This document shows, one piece after another, positions 25,101 to 36,494 of a DNA stretch of 64,000 nucleotides (positions are counted from its first letter, which is position 1; each line of letters begins with the position of its first letter). Origin of the DNA: Paramecium sonneborni. Taxonomy: Eukaryota; Ciliophora; Oligohymenophorea; Peniculida; Parameciidae. The DNA lies in contig CAJJDN010000028.1 in the NCBI GenBank assembly GCA_905182985.1, positions 95,033 through 159,032 of the forward strand, given 5' to 3'. The translations under genes were made by a program, and so were the position numbers. The notes beneath the pieces were generated by a model, which was not told where the DNA came from, ran no database searches, and saw only the letters and a program-made list of their open reading frames with translations.

Positions 25101-27659
25101 CAATTAATACCATAAGGATAATGTATATCAGTATGTGGAGATCTATAAGTAACAGGAAATGAATAATGTGATGATGGAAATGAAGTAAATTATGATGGAT
25201 GTTTTGATTGTAAATATATATGTTAATTGGCATGTACAAAATGTTTATCAGGTTCTTGTTATGAATGTAATACTCCTGGATGGATATTGAATAATTTTTT
25301 TTGTTGGGAAGTTTGTGGTGATTCACTAACAGTAGGTATTGAAGAATGTGATGATGGAAATGATATACCTTATGACGGATGTTTTGAATGCAAATCATAA
25401 TGTGAAGAAGCTTGTGTTTTGTGTGAATCTGGAAAATGTTTAGATTGTACTTTTGGTTGGAAGTTAAATGCTTAGAATAGATGTGAAACATATTGTGGAG
25501 ATGGTTATGTTATACCTCAATATGAAGATTGTGATGATGGTAATCTATTACCTTATGATGGATGTTATGAATGTAATTATTAATGTGTTGAACATTGTAC
25601 AAATTGCTAAAAAGGTATATGTTTAGAATGTGATATTCTTGGCTGGCAATTTTAAGAATTTAAATGTATTCCTATTTGTGGAGATGGAATTGTTCTTGGA
25701 TATGAATAATGTGATGATGCTAATATAATAGAATTTGATGGTTGTAATAATTAATGTGAATTTTAATGTCATCCTGCTTGTTTATTATGTGAAAAGGGTA
25801 TCTGTCTTGAATGTGATTCATTTCTAGGATTCTCTAAAAATTTTAATTAATGTGCTTCTTAATGTGGAGATGGGTTATGGGAACCTTTATCAGAATAATG
25901 TGATGATGCTAATAATTTTAATTTTGATGGATGTTCTAAAGATTGTTAAATTGAAACTGATTGGTTCTGTCAAAACTAATAATTACTTGTTAGTAATTGC
26001 TTTTATCAAAAATAACCAATCATTCTTCTTGATCTCATTAATCAACAAGACAATATTTCTACTATTTAAATTTCTTTCTCTACTAAAATGATGTTTACTA
26101 CTGGTCATGAAACTACCAATATGTTTTTAGAAAATACTTTTAATGATGATGATGATAAGATTGCACAAGATCTAATTGTTTTAAAAATCTAGGATCTTAG
26201 TGAAAATTATTATTCATATTCTATTCATCCAGTAGAACCTATTAAATATGAACCAACATTTGCGATTTATATTGCAACAATCGAAATGAAAAATACAATT
26301 CCCATAGATAAAATTAATATCATCTGTATTGTCAATAATAAGCTTATTTTTTCCGAAAATAAAACCAAATTAATTAAAAATATAGAAGAAATATAAATAC
26401 CTAATTAAGTTTATATTAGTCAGGCATCAGAAAAACTTATTTAAACATTCTCAGAATTTCAGATATTCCAATCATACTCATTTTTTGGCATCTCTATGAT
26501 AAGTATTTTCTCAAATGGATACTCTAATTTTTATATGGCTTGTGATACCTTGTAATATCTCTATTATTCCAAATATATTAACTTACCTTTCCCTACAAAT
26601 CTATAACAATATCTAGATAGTCTTAAAGAATCATAAATATCAAATATTGCAACAAAAAAACTTGGTTTAACTGTAATGAAATTTAATACATTAAACAACA
26701 CCAATTCAGATAATGATACTATGATGCCTTAAGCTTTTGCCTATGATTCACTTTCCTATTCTTTTTTTGATAATGCTTCAACCAGTTTAACAATCTTTTC
26801 TATAAGTTTTGCTGTCTACTATTCATCACTCATTATATCTAAAATACTACATCACATCACTCCATCTACATTAAATAGTTTAGGATCATTAGTAGGAGGA
26901 TCAATTCTTACAGTTAGATAGAAATGCACAAAACTTGTTAATAATTTTACTTTCTCAGGACTTATCAGGATAACAACAGTTAATTTTTATGAACTTGCCT
27001 TCTCTTCGTTACTTCAATTAACTAATGTGGATTTCCATGACACTTCTAGTTTAATCAATAATATTGGAGCTATTGCTACATTACTTTTCTAATTTGCTTT
27101 TATCGGCCTTTTGTTTCATAAAATTAGACAAATTTAAACAAAAAAAACTACTGATTTTAAATTTTCTATCAAAACATTATTTTAATAGCAAGATAACTCT
27201 AGTAATCAAAAAGTTTGGGTTATGCAGTACAATACACTTTTGTTGGTTAAAAAAATTTTTTATATCTCTGTAATTGTAGGTATGCAAGAATCAGGACTTT
27301 ATTAAACTATTGCTGTTGCTTTTTAATCATCAATATTTTGTGCCTATCTAATTGTATAATAGCCTTTTGCTAAAATTGATGATTTAAGAAAAGCTTTAAT
27401 AACTGAAGCAGGAATGTTTCTAAATAGTTTATCCTTTATTCTCTATTCAGTTCAGTCATACTTTTTATTTAATTCAGATACCGTATTTTATTTAGGATGG
27501 ATCAATATTGGAACTTACACTATTATTGTTAGTTCTAATACTTTAATAGATAGTTTTACTTAATTCAAAATACTTTACACAAAAATTAAAAAGATGTTAA
27601 ATGATTTTATATAATCACAACTTCCATAATAATCAAGGATTTAACCAATTTTTGTTTGA
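19176..27659 (+). CDS. Giant cysteine-rich secreted/membrane protein with ~24 CGDG...DGC repeats, 2796 aa
   Basis: Begins with a signal peptide (MKSKVFSFLFLISLTMS). Four introns are removed: 19957-19981, 20436-20457, 20664-20685, and 21213-21236 (the last is 24 nt and stop-free), leaving exactly 2797 codons. Residues ~20-790 are beta-rich ectodomain with furin-like cysteine clusters (CDYDLKCYACSTG). From about residue 800 to 2230 come some 24 units of ~60 residues of the type CGDGI...EQCDDGN...DGCYQC..C, the Myxococcus-type cysteine-rich/DUF4215 repeat common in ciliate surface proteins; units near 23,930 and 24,260 are degenerate. A cysteine-free ectodomain segment follows. The last ~300 residues hold several hydrophobic segments (LTIFSISFAVYYSSLII, IATLLFQFAFIGLLF, AGMFLNSLSFILYSV). 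It is probably a surface adhesin or receptor-like protein. Confidence 0.85.
21660..25960 (+). repeat. Array of ~24 diverged cysteine-rich coding repeats (~180 bp period)
   Basis: The unit encodes CGDG-x(5-8)-EQCDDGN-x(3-6)-DGCxxC-x(3)-C-x(3)-C. At the DNA level the phrases TGTGGAGATGG and AATGTGATGATG recur with drift. Units diverge enough that this is an old amplification, not recent slippage. Confidence 0.85.
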
Positions 27660-28626
27660 AAATGATTTCCTATTTTTTATTTTATTTTATTTTATATGTA
27701 TTGAAACCTATTTAAGTTATTTTTTATCTTTCTTAATTTATTTTAATCTATTTTATTTGATCAAAAAATATGAAGAAAAATAACCAAGATCCTTAAGAAA
27801 AAACTTGAATGAAAAGAAACTCATCTCTGCAATTATTTTATTTGATATTTTACAGAAATAATTTTAATATATAAAAATATTTTACTGTTAAAGTCTTCGC
27901 AAAATTTAAAATTTCATTAAATAAATTTATATGAAAATTACATTTTATAAAAAATAGCTAATTTATTTTATATTTTAGTTTTTTAAACGCATCTATTAAT
28001 AATTGAAAAAAAATTATTTACTAGATGTTAATTATTTAAAAGAATTATCTAAAGCCTTAATTCTATAGTTTTAATACTTCTTAATAATTACAAAAAAATA
28101 AGCAAAAATTTTGATTTCATAAATTATTAGAAATCAGAAATTATATACTTTTAATTCTATGCAATAATAAAATTTCCATAATCGTTTTCTTACATAATAG
28201 ATTATATTTAACTTTACTCTTAATTATCTTTTATTTTCCTGTAATTTCCCTTCTAGGTAGTACTATTATTTTTTGATTTTTAATTTCATTAATATTTCCT
28301 TTTTTCTCTAATTGAGTTGCTCTCCCTTTCCTTAATGATAAATAACTTAGAAAATTTCTATAAAATAAATATTACATCTCTTAATAGTTTTTTTTAACTA
28401 CTTATTTTTCAGATTTTTAATGCTTTCTTTTACAAATCATTGATAATGATAATATTAATTGATCTTATTTTTGATTAATTTAATTATTCTAAATGATTGC
28501 TCAAAAATTTAATCTATAATTTTTATCCAATTACTTTACTCTTTGCTTTTTCTCAGTTAAAAATGCCTAGTTTTTTAATTAGTATACTCATCATTATCAA
28601 TTCAATGAAAAACAAAAATATTGTTA
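27660..28626. other. AT-rich stretch without a gene, ending in the first copy of a contig overlap
   Basis: No reading frame with coding character on either strand. Bases 28028-28626 recur at 29214-29812. The early part is probably the 3' UTR of the surface-protein gene. Confidence 0.6.
28028..28626. repeat. 599-bp direct duplicate, copy 1 (left of gap)
   Basis: Appears the same as 29214-29812 throughout, from TTAATTATTTAAAAG to AAAATATTGTTA. Copy 1 ends exactly where the N run begins and copy 2 begins exactly where it ends. Confidence 0.9.
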
Positions 28627-29213
28627 NNNNNNNNNNNNNNNNNNNNNNNNNNNNNNNNNNNNNNNNNNNNNNNNNNNNNNNNNNNNNNNNNNNNNNNNNN
28701 NNNNNNNNNNNNNNNNNNNNNNNNNNNNNNNNNNNNNNNNNNNNNNNNNNNNNNNNNNNNNNNNNNNNNNNNNNNNNNNNNNNNNNNNNNNNNNNNNNNN
28801 NNNNNNNNNNNNNNNNNNNNNNNNNNNNNNNNNNNNNNNNNNNNNNNNNNNNNNNNNNNNNNNNNNNNNNNNNNNNNNNNNNNNNNNNNNNNNNNNNNNN
28901 NNNNNNNNNNNNNNNNNNNNNNNNNNNNNNNNNNNNNNNNNNNNNNNNNNNNNNNNNNNNNNNNNNNNNNNNNNNNNNNNNNNNNNNNNNNNNNNNNNNN
29001 NNNNNNNNNNNNNNNNNNNNNNNNNNNNNNNNNNNNNNNNNNNNNNNNNNNNNNNNNNNNNNNNNNNNNNNNNNNNNNNNNNNNNNNNNNNNNNNNNNNN
29101 NNNNNNNNNNNNNNNNNNNNNNNNNNNNNNNNNNNNNNNNNNNNNNNNNNNNNNNNNNNNNNNNNNNNNNNNNNNNNNNNNNNNNNNNNNNNNNNNNNNN
29201 NNNNNNNNNNNNN
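28627..29213. other. Scaffold gap of 587 N
   Basis: A run of N flanked on both sides by the same 599 bp. The gap is therefore probably false: the flanking contigs overlap, and the true distance is negative. Confidence 0.95.
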
Positions 29214-29812
29214 TTAATTATTTAAAAGAATTATCTAAAGCCTTAATTCTATAGTTTTAATACTTCTTAATAATTACAAAAAAATAAGCAAAAATTTTGA
29301 TTTCATAAATTATTAGAAATCAGAAATTATATACTTTTAATTCTATGCAATAATAAAATTTCCATAATCGTTTTCTTACATAATAGATTATATTTAACTT
29401 TACTCTTAATTATCTTTTATTTTCCTGTAATTTCCCTTCTAGGTAGTACTATTATTTTTTGATTTTTAATTTCATTAATATTTCCTTTTTTCTCTAATTG
29501 AGTTGCTCTCCCTTTCCTTAATGATAAATAACTTAGAAAATTTCTATAAAATAAATATTACATCTCTTAATAGTTTTTTTTAACTACTTATTTTTCAGAT
29601 TTTTAATGCTTTCTTTTACAAATCATTGATAATGATAATATTAATTGATCTTATTTTTGATTAATTTAATTATTCTAAATGATTGCTCAAAAATTTAATC
29701 TATAATTTTTATCCAATTACTTTACTCTTTGCTTTTTCTCAGTTAAAAATGCCTAGTTTTTTAATTAGTATACTCATCATTATCAATTCAATGAAAAACA
29801 AAAATATTGTTA
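29214..29812. repeat. 599-bp direct duplicate, copy 2 (right of gap)
   Basis: Second copy of 28028-28626, continuing into unique sequence at 29813. Confidence 0.9.
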
Positions 29813-29999
29813 GGCACAGAATAATATTCTAAACATTTTGAAAAGTGATAAGTCACAGACTAAAAAATAAAATAATAAAGTAGCTAGGGTTATATTTAGT
29901 ATAATTAAATTGAATTTTTAAATAGTTGGCTTTGAATATATTTTATCCTAAATATAATATTCCTACTTATTTTATTAAAACGAAAAAATAGAGGAACAT

Positions 30000-32200
30000 C
30001 TTACAATAGGTAACTATAAAATGTTTGCAACCTATAAAAACAATAAAAATCAGAATTAATTTATTGTTGAAAAGAATCTTACTTTTTTTGAGAACTTTAA
30101 ATGGGATAGAGATTTCAAGATTCTAAATACATAAACTAAATAAATTTAAATGAAGGCTTTATATATTTATTTGAATTAGAATACTTATTTATCAGACATC
30201 TCAATTGTAGTATTAAAACCATGAAGGCTATAAAACACTTAACATGGCATATATATTTGACAAAATCAAAAATATTTGTTATAGCAATGAAATTGAAAGT
30301 ACTATCTTAAAAGTATAAGATGATGCAGGCTTCAAAATAACTAAATAATATTCATAAAATTTTCTATATAGAAATAAAGTAAACAATAATTTTAAATGGA
30401 AATGCAATTCTTATTGATACGCATTTTCTATTTAATTCCATTCAAATTTAAGATGGAATCTAAAAACCATAGAAATTTGATTTAATTTTTAAGAGTTACT
30501 TTTATTTATCTTCTAATAAAAATAGTGCTTGTAAAAATATGAATTTAATATTGAATAGTCTGGAATCTGAAATCGCCCAAAAGGCAGGAAGATAAGATTT
30601 AAAATATTTTTTTAGAAATATAAAGATAATATGATAATAAAATCAATTAGATTTCAATTTATAAATAGAGCTAAAGTAAAGATATTATATATATATTTAA
30701 ATATAGATTTAGTTTTTAAAATCTAAAAAACTGAATTAATTCATGTCAGCATATTGAATTAATTTAGTATTATAATTGATTATCAAAAACTAAGAACTTT
30801 GTTTAGATTAAAAAGACTGAGTTGTTATATTATATTCTGGATAATATATGAACTCTAATGGTTATTACCAAAACTTTGCATTTTATTTTTATTCTTCTTA
30901 AACATACTATCCCTAAACATTTTGTTCAAGAATAAATAAATAATTTTAGATATATTGAACTCTTTTTTCAACATTATCATCGTAATATTCTGATTAAGAA
31001 TTATGATTTAAAGAAGCCATTAGAATAAGATTACTTTCAGTACTAGATAATAAATGTAACTTTTTCATAAAATTATGAAAAATGCTATGCAAATCTGATT
31101 AGAGATTTTTATAAATCCCATGTAAAATCAATATGTAAATTCTAAAACTTTTCATAGATATTCTTAGAATTTAGCAATACAATGTTGTTATATAATTATC
31201 TATAAATTAATTGGATTATAAATATTATTCTCTTTCGGTTTTTAATCTCTTATATATTGAAAAGAGCATTACCAAAAGGATTAATTATTAAATGGCTAAT
31301 ATTATGTTTTGATTCCGTTGAAATAATTGTATACTGATCTAATTTTTACTCTTGCTATTGCCTCAACGAATACTTAGTATCCTATATTAATTTTTTTAAT
31401 ATTTTTAATTTTAACTAAATCCCCATTGATAAAATCTCCTAAAACAATAAAATTACAAGAGCCAGAGCATACTCTTCTGATCATTTCTTAATATCTAAAT
31501 TCAAAAAAAGTGAATTGTGTTTCCATATGAACTATGACTGTTTATTCAAAATTAAAGATTGGTAATCTATTAAAACCATCTGATTGTATTATTTCTTCAA
31601 TTTTTAGTTCTTCTTCAATCTAAAATTACTTCAGATACCAATTGATAAGATCTTTATATTTTTTATTTATGCTAAGTTTAAGTGAAAAAACTAAACTCCT
31701 GACATACTGGGTAGAGCAATTCCTCTTAAAGACTATCTTATATACATTTATAACAAAACATATGTTAATAGGTTAAAACAATTGGATTTATAGGAGTCAT
31801 ACCACAGCAAAGACAGATAATTAGCGAAGGAAATTCATTCAAAAGTCCTAAAAATATTGTAATCTATTAACTTCTGTTCCATCTTTTTCATAAATTTATT
31901 AAACAATTGACAATAATTCATCAGATTTATTCTATATAATCAACATAGGCTAACGACACAAAAGACAAGCACTTTACTCTTAATTTTCAAGAGTATTATG
32001 TATTCAATTATAACAGAATGTGTGTCCACAACTTAAAGACATAGGATTGCATAAACTTTATAAGCATATAGAGCATTATAGTATGAATTTCATTAATAAA
32101 AATATCAAATAAATTCTTATTCAAGTAATCTATTTATAAAATCTTATATTTTATTTTTTAACTAGTCATTATGAAAACAAGAATTATCAATGTATATTTA
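30000..32200 (+). pseudogene. Decayed coding-like region, no intact gene
   Basis: Fragments that look translated occur in all three plus frames but no splicing I tried joins them. They include YIFDKIKNICYSNEIEST and LKVQDDAGFKITKQYS (30.24-30.40 kb, resembling TPR-type ciliate proteins), a 177-codon frame from 30101 to 30634 with SLESEIAQKAGRQDLKYFF, and RAIPLKDYLIYIYNKTYV near 31.7 kb. TGA breaks recur every 40-80 codons, close to chance for this base composition, so any single fragment is weak evidence. A relict gene or transposon is the best guess; a multi-intron gene is possible. Confidence 0.3.
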
Positions 32201-33230
32201 TTATATTCTTGTCAATTTTTCTAAATCTATAAGGAGAATCTATTCAATTCAAATCAGAATAACTATTAAGTAATTTAAGAAAATATATCTATAAAATAGA
32301 TTTTATTATTCTAAATTTGATTGCCCTTAAGACAAGATTGCGGAAAACATTTAGTAACTTTGGACTTTTATTTTAATATCAATTTTCTAGATTTAGAGTT
32401 TCTGCTTTTTCTTGTTAAACCTAAGACTGTAAGCATTATATTATATTTAAAATTAGAGTAAACTATTACCTTTATTGATTAATTCTAAATGTGAATTACA
32501 AATATGAAAAGAAGTTTAAATTAACTTGCCCATCTCAGAAAGGTTACAAAAATTTTATCCATTTATAAATTATTAATATAAATATTTCAAATTAAAAATT
32601 AAGCAATAATCTTCCAAAAATAATAATTAATTAAGATTTTTTGAAAATTTTACAATTAAGCATCCTAGGTTTTCATCTTTACTTAAGGAGCTATAAAAAT
32701 AAAATTAGTTTTGCTAAAAATTCACATTTATATTTGATTTTACAATCAAACTTAAATTTTTTAATGTGTTATTTTTATTTTTTATGATAAATTAATTAAA
32801 TAAATATATAGATTTTTTTCATTAGAGCTAAATATCATAAAGAGCTTAATTAGATTATAAGTATTTATCTATCTTTCCTTCTCTAAAATGCCTTTATGCA
32901 ATGAGAATTTATATTTGATATTCTCTTGATTATCTAAAATGATTATAGTGATAAGAGGATTAATTCGTCAATCGAAAAATCATTCTTGAAATAATTCATA
33001 TAGGTTATAATTTTTGTATTCATAATTTTTGAGATTCTAGAGTTTTAAATTTTTTTTCATTTTAGATTATTTTTTCTTATTTTAGTCAATATTCCATTTC
33101 TATTCCTCAAGATAAAGTCTTATTGAAAGCATATGGTAATATATAAAGAAGTACACTAATACAATTATTTAATTTTTTAAATAATAAATATTTTTATTTT
33201 TAATAGAAATAGCATCATTTCAACTAAGTT
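32201..33230. other. AT-rich, no gene seen
   Basis: About 1 kb with only short frames and A/T runs on both strands, and no similarity I recognise. Confidence 0.4.
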
Positions 33231-33284
33231 TTTGTTTTTCATAAAATTCTTTTATAAGTGTTCTTCTTTCCTAATAACGTTTTA

Positions 33285-33505
33285 TAGTATCTTTCAGTTA
33301 GCCCTCATAAGTGGGAAGTTATACTGTTGCTCTAGATATTTGATTTGCAGTCGTTGCCTATCCAACCGGAAAATTTGCCTTATTTTAAATCATCGGTTAG
33401 GTATTCATTGTTTTTCTGTCTTAAATAGGTTAAACAGGGAATTATTTATTTGGATTATTATTATTTAATATGGGCGTAAAAGTGGTTTGTGGATTATTCA
33501 TAAAA
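33285..33505. ncRNA. Candidate structured RNA gene (GC-richer island with hairpin)
   Basis: Within a very AT-rich desert this ~220-bp patch has clearly more G and C. It can fold: TATCCAACCG near 33358-33367 pairs with CGGTTAGGTA near 33393-33402 (one mismatch, one G-T pair), and the loop contains a further AAAAT/ATTTT stem. A translated reading gives an unnatural Cys/Arg/Leu-rich peptide, so coding is unlikely. In AT-rich genomes RNA genes often stand out this way. I cannot name the RNA, and no tRNA or snRNA consensus was recognised. Confidence 0.25.
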
Positions 33506-34325
33506 TTAAATAAATTTATTAATGTTATTTCTAATTTAATAATCATGATAAATTTCTTTAAGGGAGTTAAAAGATGAGTTTAATATATAATGATAATTCA
33601 TCAATTATATTTAACCCTTCAAAAAATAATCGAGAATTGATTTTCATATAGAAGTACAAATTTATTTTTCCTCTTTTATAAGATCCTATATGTGCAAGAG
33701 CTTGGGATATTTTGGGAAGAAGTGATTTTTCTTATACTCTTTCGAGAAATTTCACTCTACATAAATATTTAGTGATTATATAATTATTTTAATTATCCCT
33801 TCTTTCTTGTTTCTCACAAATACATTAGGAGATAATTAACAGATTTCAAAAAATAATTCATATATTTTTCATAAAGTATTGCAAATAAAAAAAATTGCAA
33901 TAACAAAAACAATTTTCACGTCTGCTGTCTCATAACTTTCTTTCTTCATAATTTTAAGTAATGATTTCTCAATAAAAAGAGGAGATTATATGTCTTCATT
34001 TTTTACTATATTTCCTTTGTCAATAATTTCATATATTTTATTTATTTTATTACTGTTTTTTGATTGATTGTTTGATTGAAAACTTATAAATAAAATTTTC
34101 CATAACTAATTAGGAATATTTTATAATCTGATAATCACCTATAATATTTTTAATGTAATGGTATTTAATCATAAGATTAAGATGATTTTAATTGCTAAGT
34201 TTTCGTTTTAGGAATTTAAAAACTTTCTGACTTATTCTATATCAGTTTTGTAGATTCTTAAAAGAAATGTAAAAATTTTGATGCATGCTTAAAAAATTAA
34301 TAATAATCTTTTTATGTAATTTTAT
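33506..34325. other. No confident gene; one long but doubtful frame
   Basis: A plus-strand frame from an ATG at 33574 to TGA at 34129-34131 gives 185 codons (start MSLIYNDNSSIIFNPSKNN). Its later part is dominated by Phe, Ile, Leu and Gln without the Glu/Asp/Gly content of real genes here. With TGA as the only stop such frames arise by chance. The stretch also contains the downstream flank of DTWD1. Confidence 0.3.
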
Positions 34326-35165
34326 TCATATCAATTTTAAAAATTACTTTTCTTTTTTAGCATTCAATTTAGAGTTTAAGCGACGTTGTTTTTTTTAATC
34401 AATCTTTTCATACACATTTGAATTACCAGCTTCTTTTTTCAAAGCCTCTTTAATTTGTTAGAATGTATATTTATAAAAAAATAACAAATTACAATAATCT
34501 TTATTTTACTTCATAGCTTTGCTATATTCTTAATAACAATAGTATATTGCTTCTATAGTGGCTAAACATTTTAAACTATGATGTTAATATCTCCAAAAAT
34601 ATGTTTAATAATCTTCTAATTTTAAATATTTTTAATTAGGATATTTCTTTTAGATTGTCTCTAAAATTGCTCCAGTTTAATGCCAAGTACAATCGATTGC
34701 TACAAATTTTTTAATACTCTGAATCTCCTCTAATGATAAATCTTTTATGTATTTAGCATTTTAATGAGGATAGAGCACATAAGTATATTCATCAAATTCA
34801 AAATCACAAGGAAAATCTTTTACTTCTACTTAAGCACTTAAGAATTTTGCTGGAATAGCCGAACTTTTTTGATGTTTTTCTTTGTCATGATGAAGAATCA
34901 ATAAATTTAAAGGTAATTCTATTTTTGGTATTGATTATTTGTCAACAAGTAATTCACCACATTTTAAACAATAAACTTTGTGAAGCTAGTTGCATTTTGG
35001 ACATCTTATTTTTTCTGCTTAAAGATCGATATCAGGAAGTTATTAGAAAAATTCATTAGCTCTTTTAAATTATTCTTCACTAAAAAATTTACTTAAATTT
35101 TACTTGCTTATCTAATCTGTATCTTTGTATGTAACTCTGTCAATATACTTATCGCGAATATGCAT
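34326..35165 (-). CDS. DTWD1: DTW-domain tRNA uridine aminocarboxypropyltransferase (DTWD1-like), 279 aa
   Basis: An intron-free 280-codon frame. Zinc-binding cysteines lie in CPKCNQLHKVYCLKCGE. The LPLNLLILHHDKEKH segment, with SSAIPAKFLSAQ, aligns with the family's phosphate/SAM region. The signature appears as AIDCTWHQTGAIL (DxTW). TYFWRYQHHSLKCLATIEAIYY is the conserved substrate-side block (residues shown in one run of TYFWRYQHHS then LKCLATIEAIYY). Enzymes of this family transfer the 3-amino-3-carboxypropyl group from SAM to a uridine, making acp3U at position 20 of tRNA in the case of DTWD1. It ends in a basic tail (KQRRLNSKLNAKKEKQ). It precedes the PTGES2-like gene on the same strand with 232 bp between. 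Confidence 0.85.
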
Positions 35166-35397
35166 TTTAATAAAAAATAAATAATTTTTTTAATTTAATT
35201 TAAAAGAGATTTCTCAAGCAAAGTAGTTTCAATTAATATTTATATCTCATTTTTACATCTCAGTTCTATATAATTAAATAATAAACTTTAATATTATTAT
35301 AAGAGAAAGACTTCTTTTTTATAAAATGCTTATTATTTAAATGGTTATATTAAAAGTAGAAGTTTTATATATATTTTATTAAAATCTATACTAAATT

Positions 35398-36388
35398 TCA
35401 TTCAATTACATTAGTATCTGTGTTAGCATAAAAGCGGTTTTGCTCATATCTACATAATTACTACATTCTCAAAACCCATTAATAAAATTTAATTGGTGCT
35501 TTGTTTTCAATAAATTTTTTAAAAGAACTACTATTGTATCTACTCATTATCACACCAAATAACTTAATATTTTAATAAAAATACTTCAAAATCTGCTTCA
35601 TCTGGTTTCTTTCCACCATGAAACTATTATCCATTTAATCTTTAAGTCCATTCATTTAATCCATCAAGAAGTTCTCTTTAAGCTTTAAAATAGGCTTCTT
35701 TTTGTCTAATCATTTGATAAACATTTCTTGAACTTTGTGTAAATGCCCTATATCCAATTTTTAACATATAATTAATAAGTAAATAATTTTTAGAATCTTT
35801 AGCATATGAATCTGGATTTGATTTAAAAAGATTTTGCCATGTTAAAATGGGGTTTAAAAAAAGTAAATCTAATGGTTTTTTAATTTTTTGAATAACAAAT
35901 TCAATTCCTTACTATGCAAAAATAGTATTGGTCAAATGATTAGGATTCAAGATTAATTCTTTATTTATTAGAAATGAAACTATATTTTCAGATCCTGTTA
36001 CAAATTATGTTGAATCTAATGAGACATTCACTTTTAAGACTGGCCATTCCCATTTATCAAGAGTAATTATTTTAGCTTTCTTAGCAAAATCTAAAAACAA
36101 AATATTTTCGACTTTATCAAAGCTAATATTATAATAATTTAAAATAGAGAAAGCCTTCTAACAAATATGACAATCATGCCTAATTAAATATTAAAGTTAC
36201 TTCATGTATAGTACTAATTAAATAACAATATCAGTTTAAGGACTATGCCAAAATATTTATAAATCCCGACTTTGTAATTCCTCTTTAGATAATTAACGAT
36301 TAGTTGATCTTCTTTATTCAATGATTCCATCAATTGAACTTTTATTTTGAATCTTTGAGAAACGAAATAGTTACCGCAATTTAATCAT
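35398..36388 (-). CDS. Glutaredoxin/GST-type protein like prostaglandin E synthase 2, 322 aa
   Basis: One 22-nt intron at 35563-35584 gives exactly 323 codons. The protein opens with a basic amphipathic leader (MIKLRQLFRFSKIQNKSS) that could target mitochondria. Residues ~70-90 carry a thioredoxin-like strand and a CxxC site (YLIRHDCHICQKAFSILNYY), matching the CPFC of mPGES-2. VLKVNVSLDSTQFVTGSENIV holds the cis-Pro region equivalent in shorter form. The C-terminal GST helices include YMLKIGYRAFTQ and the PTGES2 hallmark HGGKKPDEADFELFGVI. Animal mPGES-2 isomerises PGH2 and binds heme and glutathione; in a ciliate the native substrate is unknown, so a generic thiol or GSH role is safer. Confidence 0.75.
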
Positions 36389-36494
36389 TAATTTTTTTAT
36401 AATTTTTATATCAAATAAAATAAAGAAAGAATAAGGATCTTGAGAGTAGAAATATTTAAACTTGATGCTCTGAATATTGATTACAAAAATTATA

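Noticed and set aside
24943..25491. 182-codon minus-strand ORF rich in His and Ile
   Set aside because: Antisense of the cysteine-repeat array; its composition simply mirrors the repeated sense codons.
28497..29225. Apparent ORFs across the N run
   Set aside because: They consist of unknown residues from the gap and are meaningless.
33574..34131. 185-codon plus-strand frame
   Set aside because: Composition (Phe/Ile/Leu/Gln) is unlike real genes here, no domain is visible, and long chance frames are expected when TGA is the only stop. Left as a remark, not a gene.
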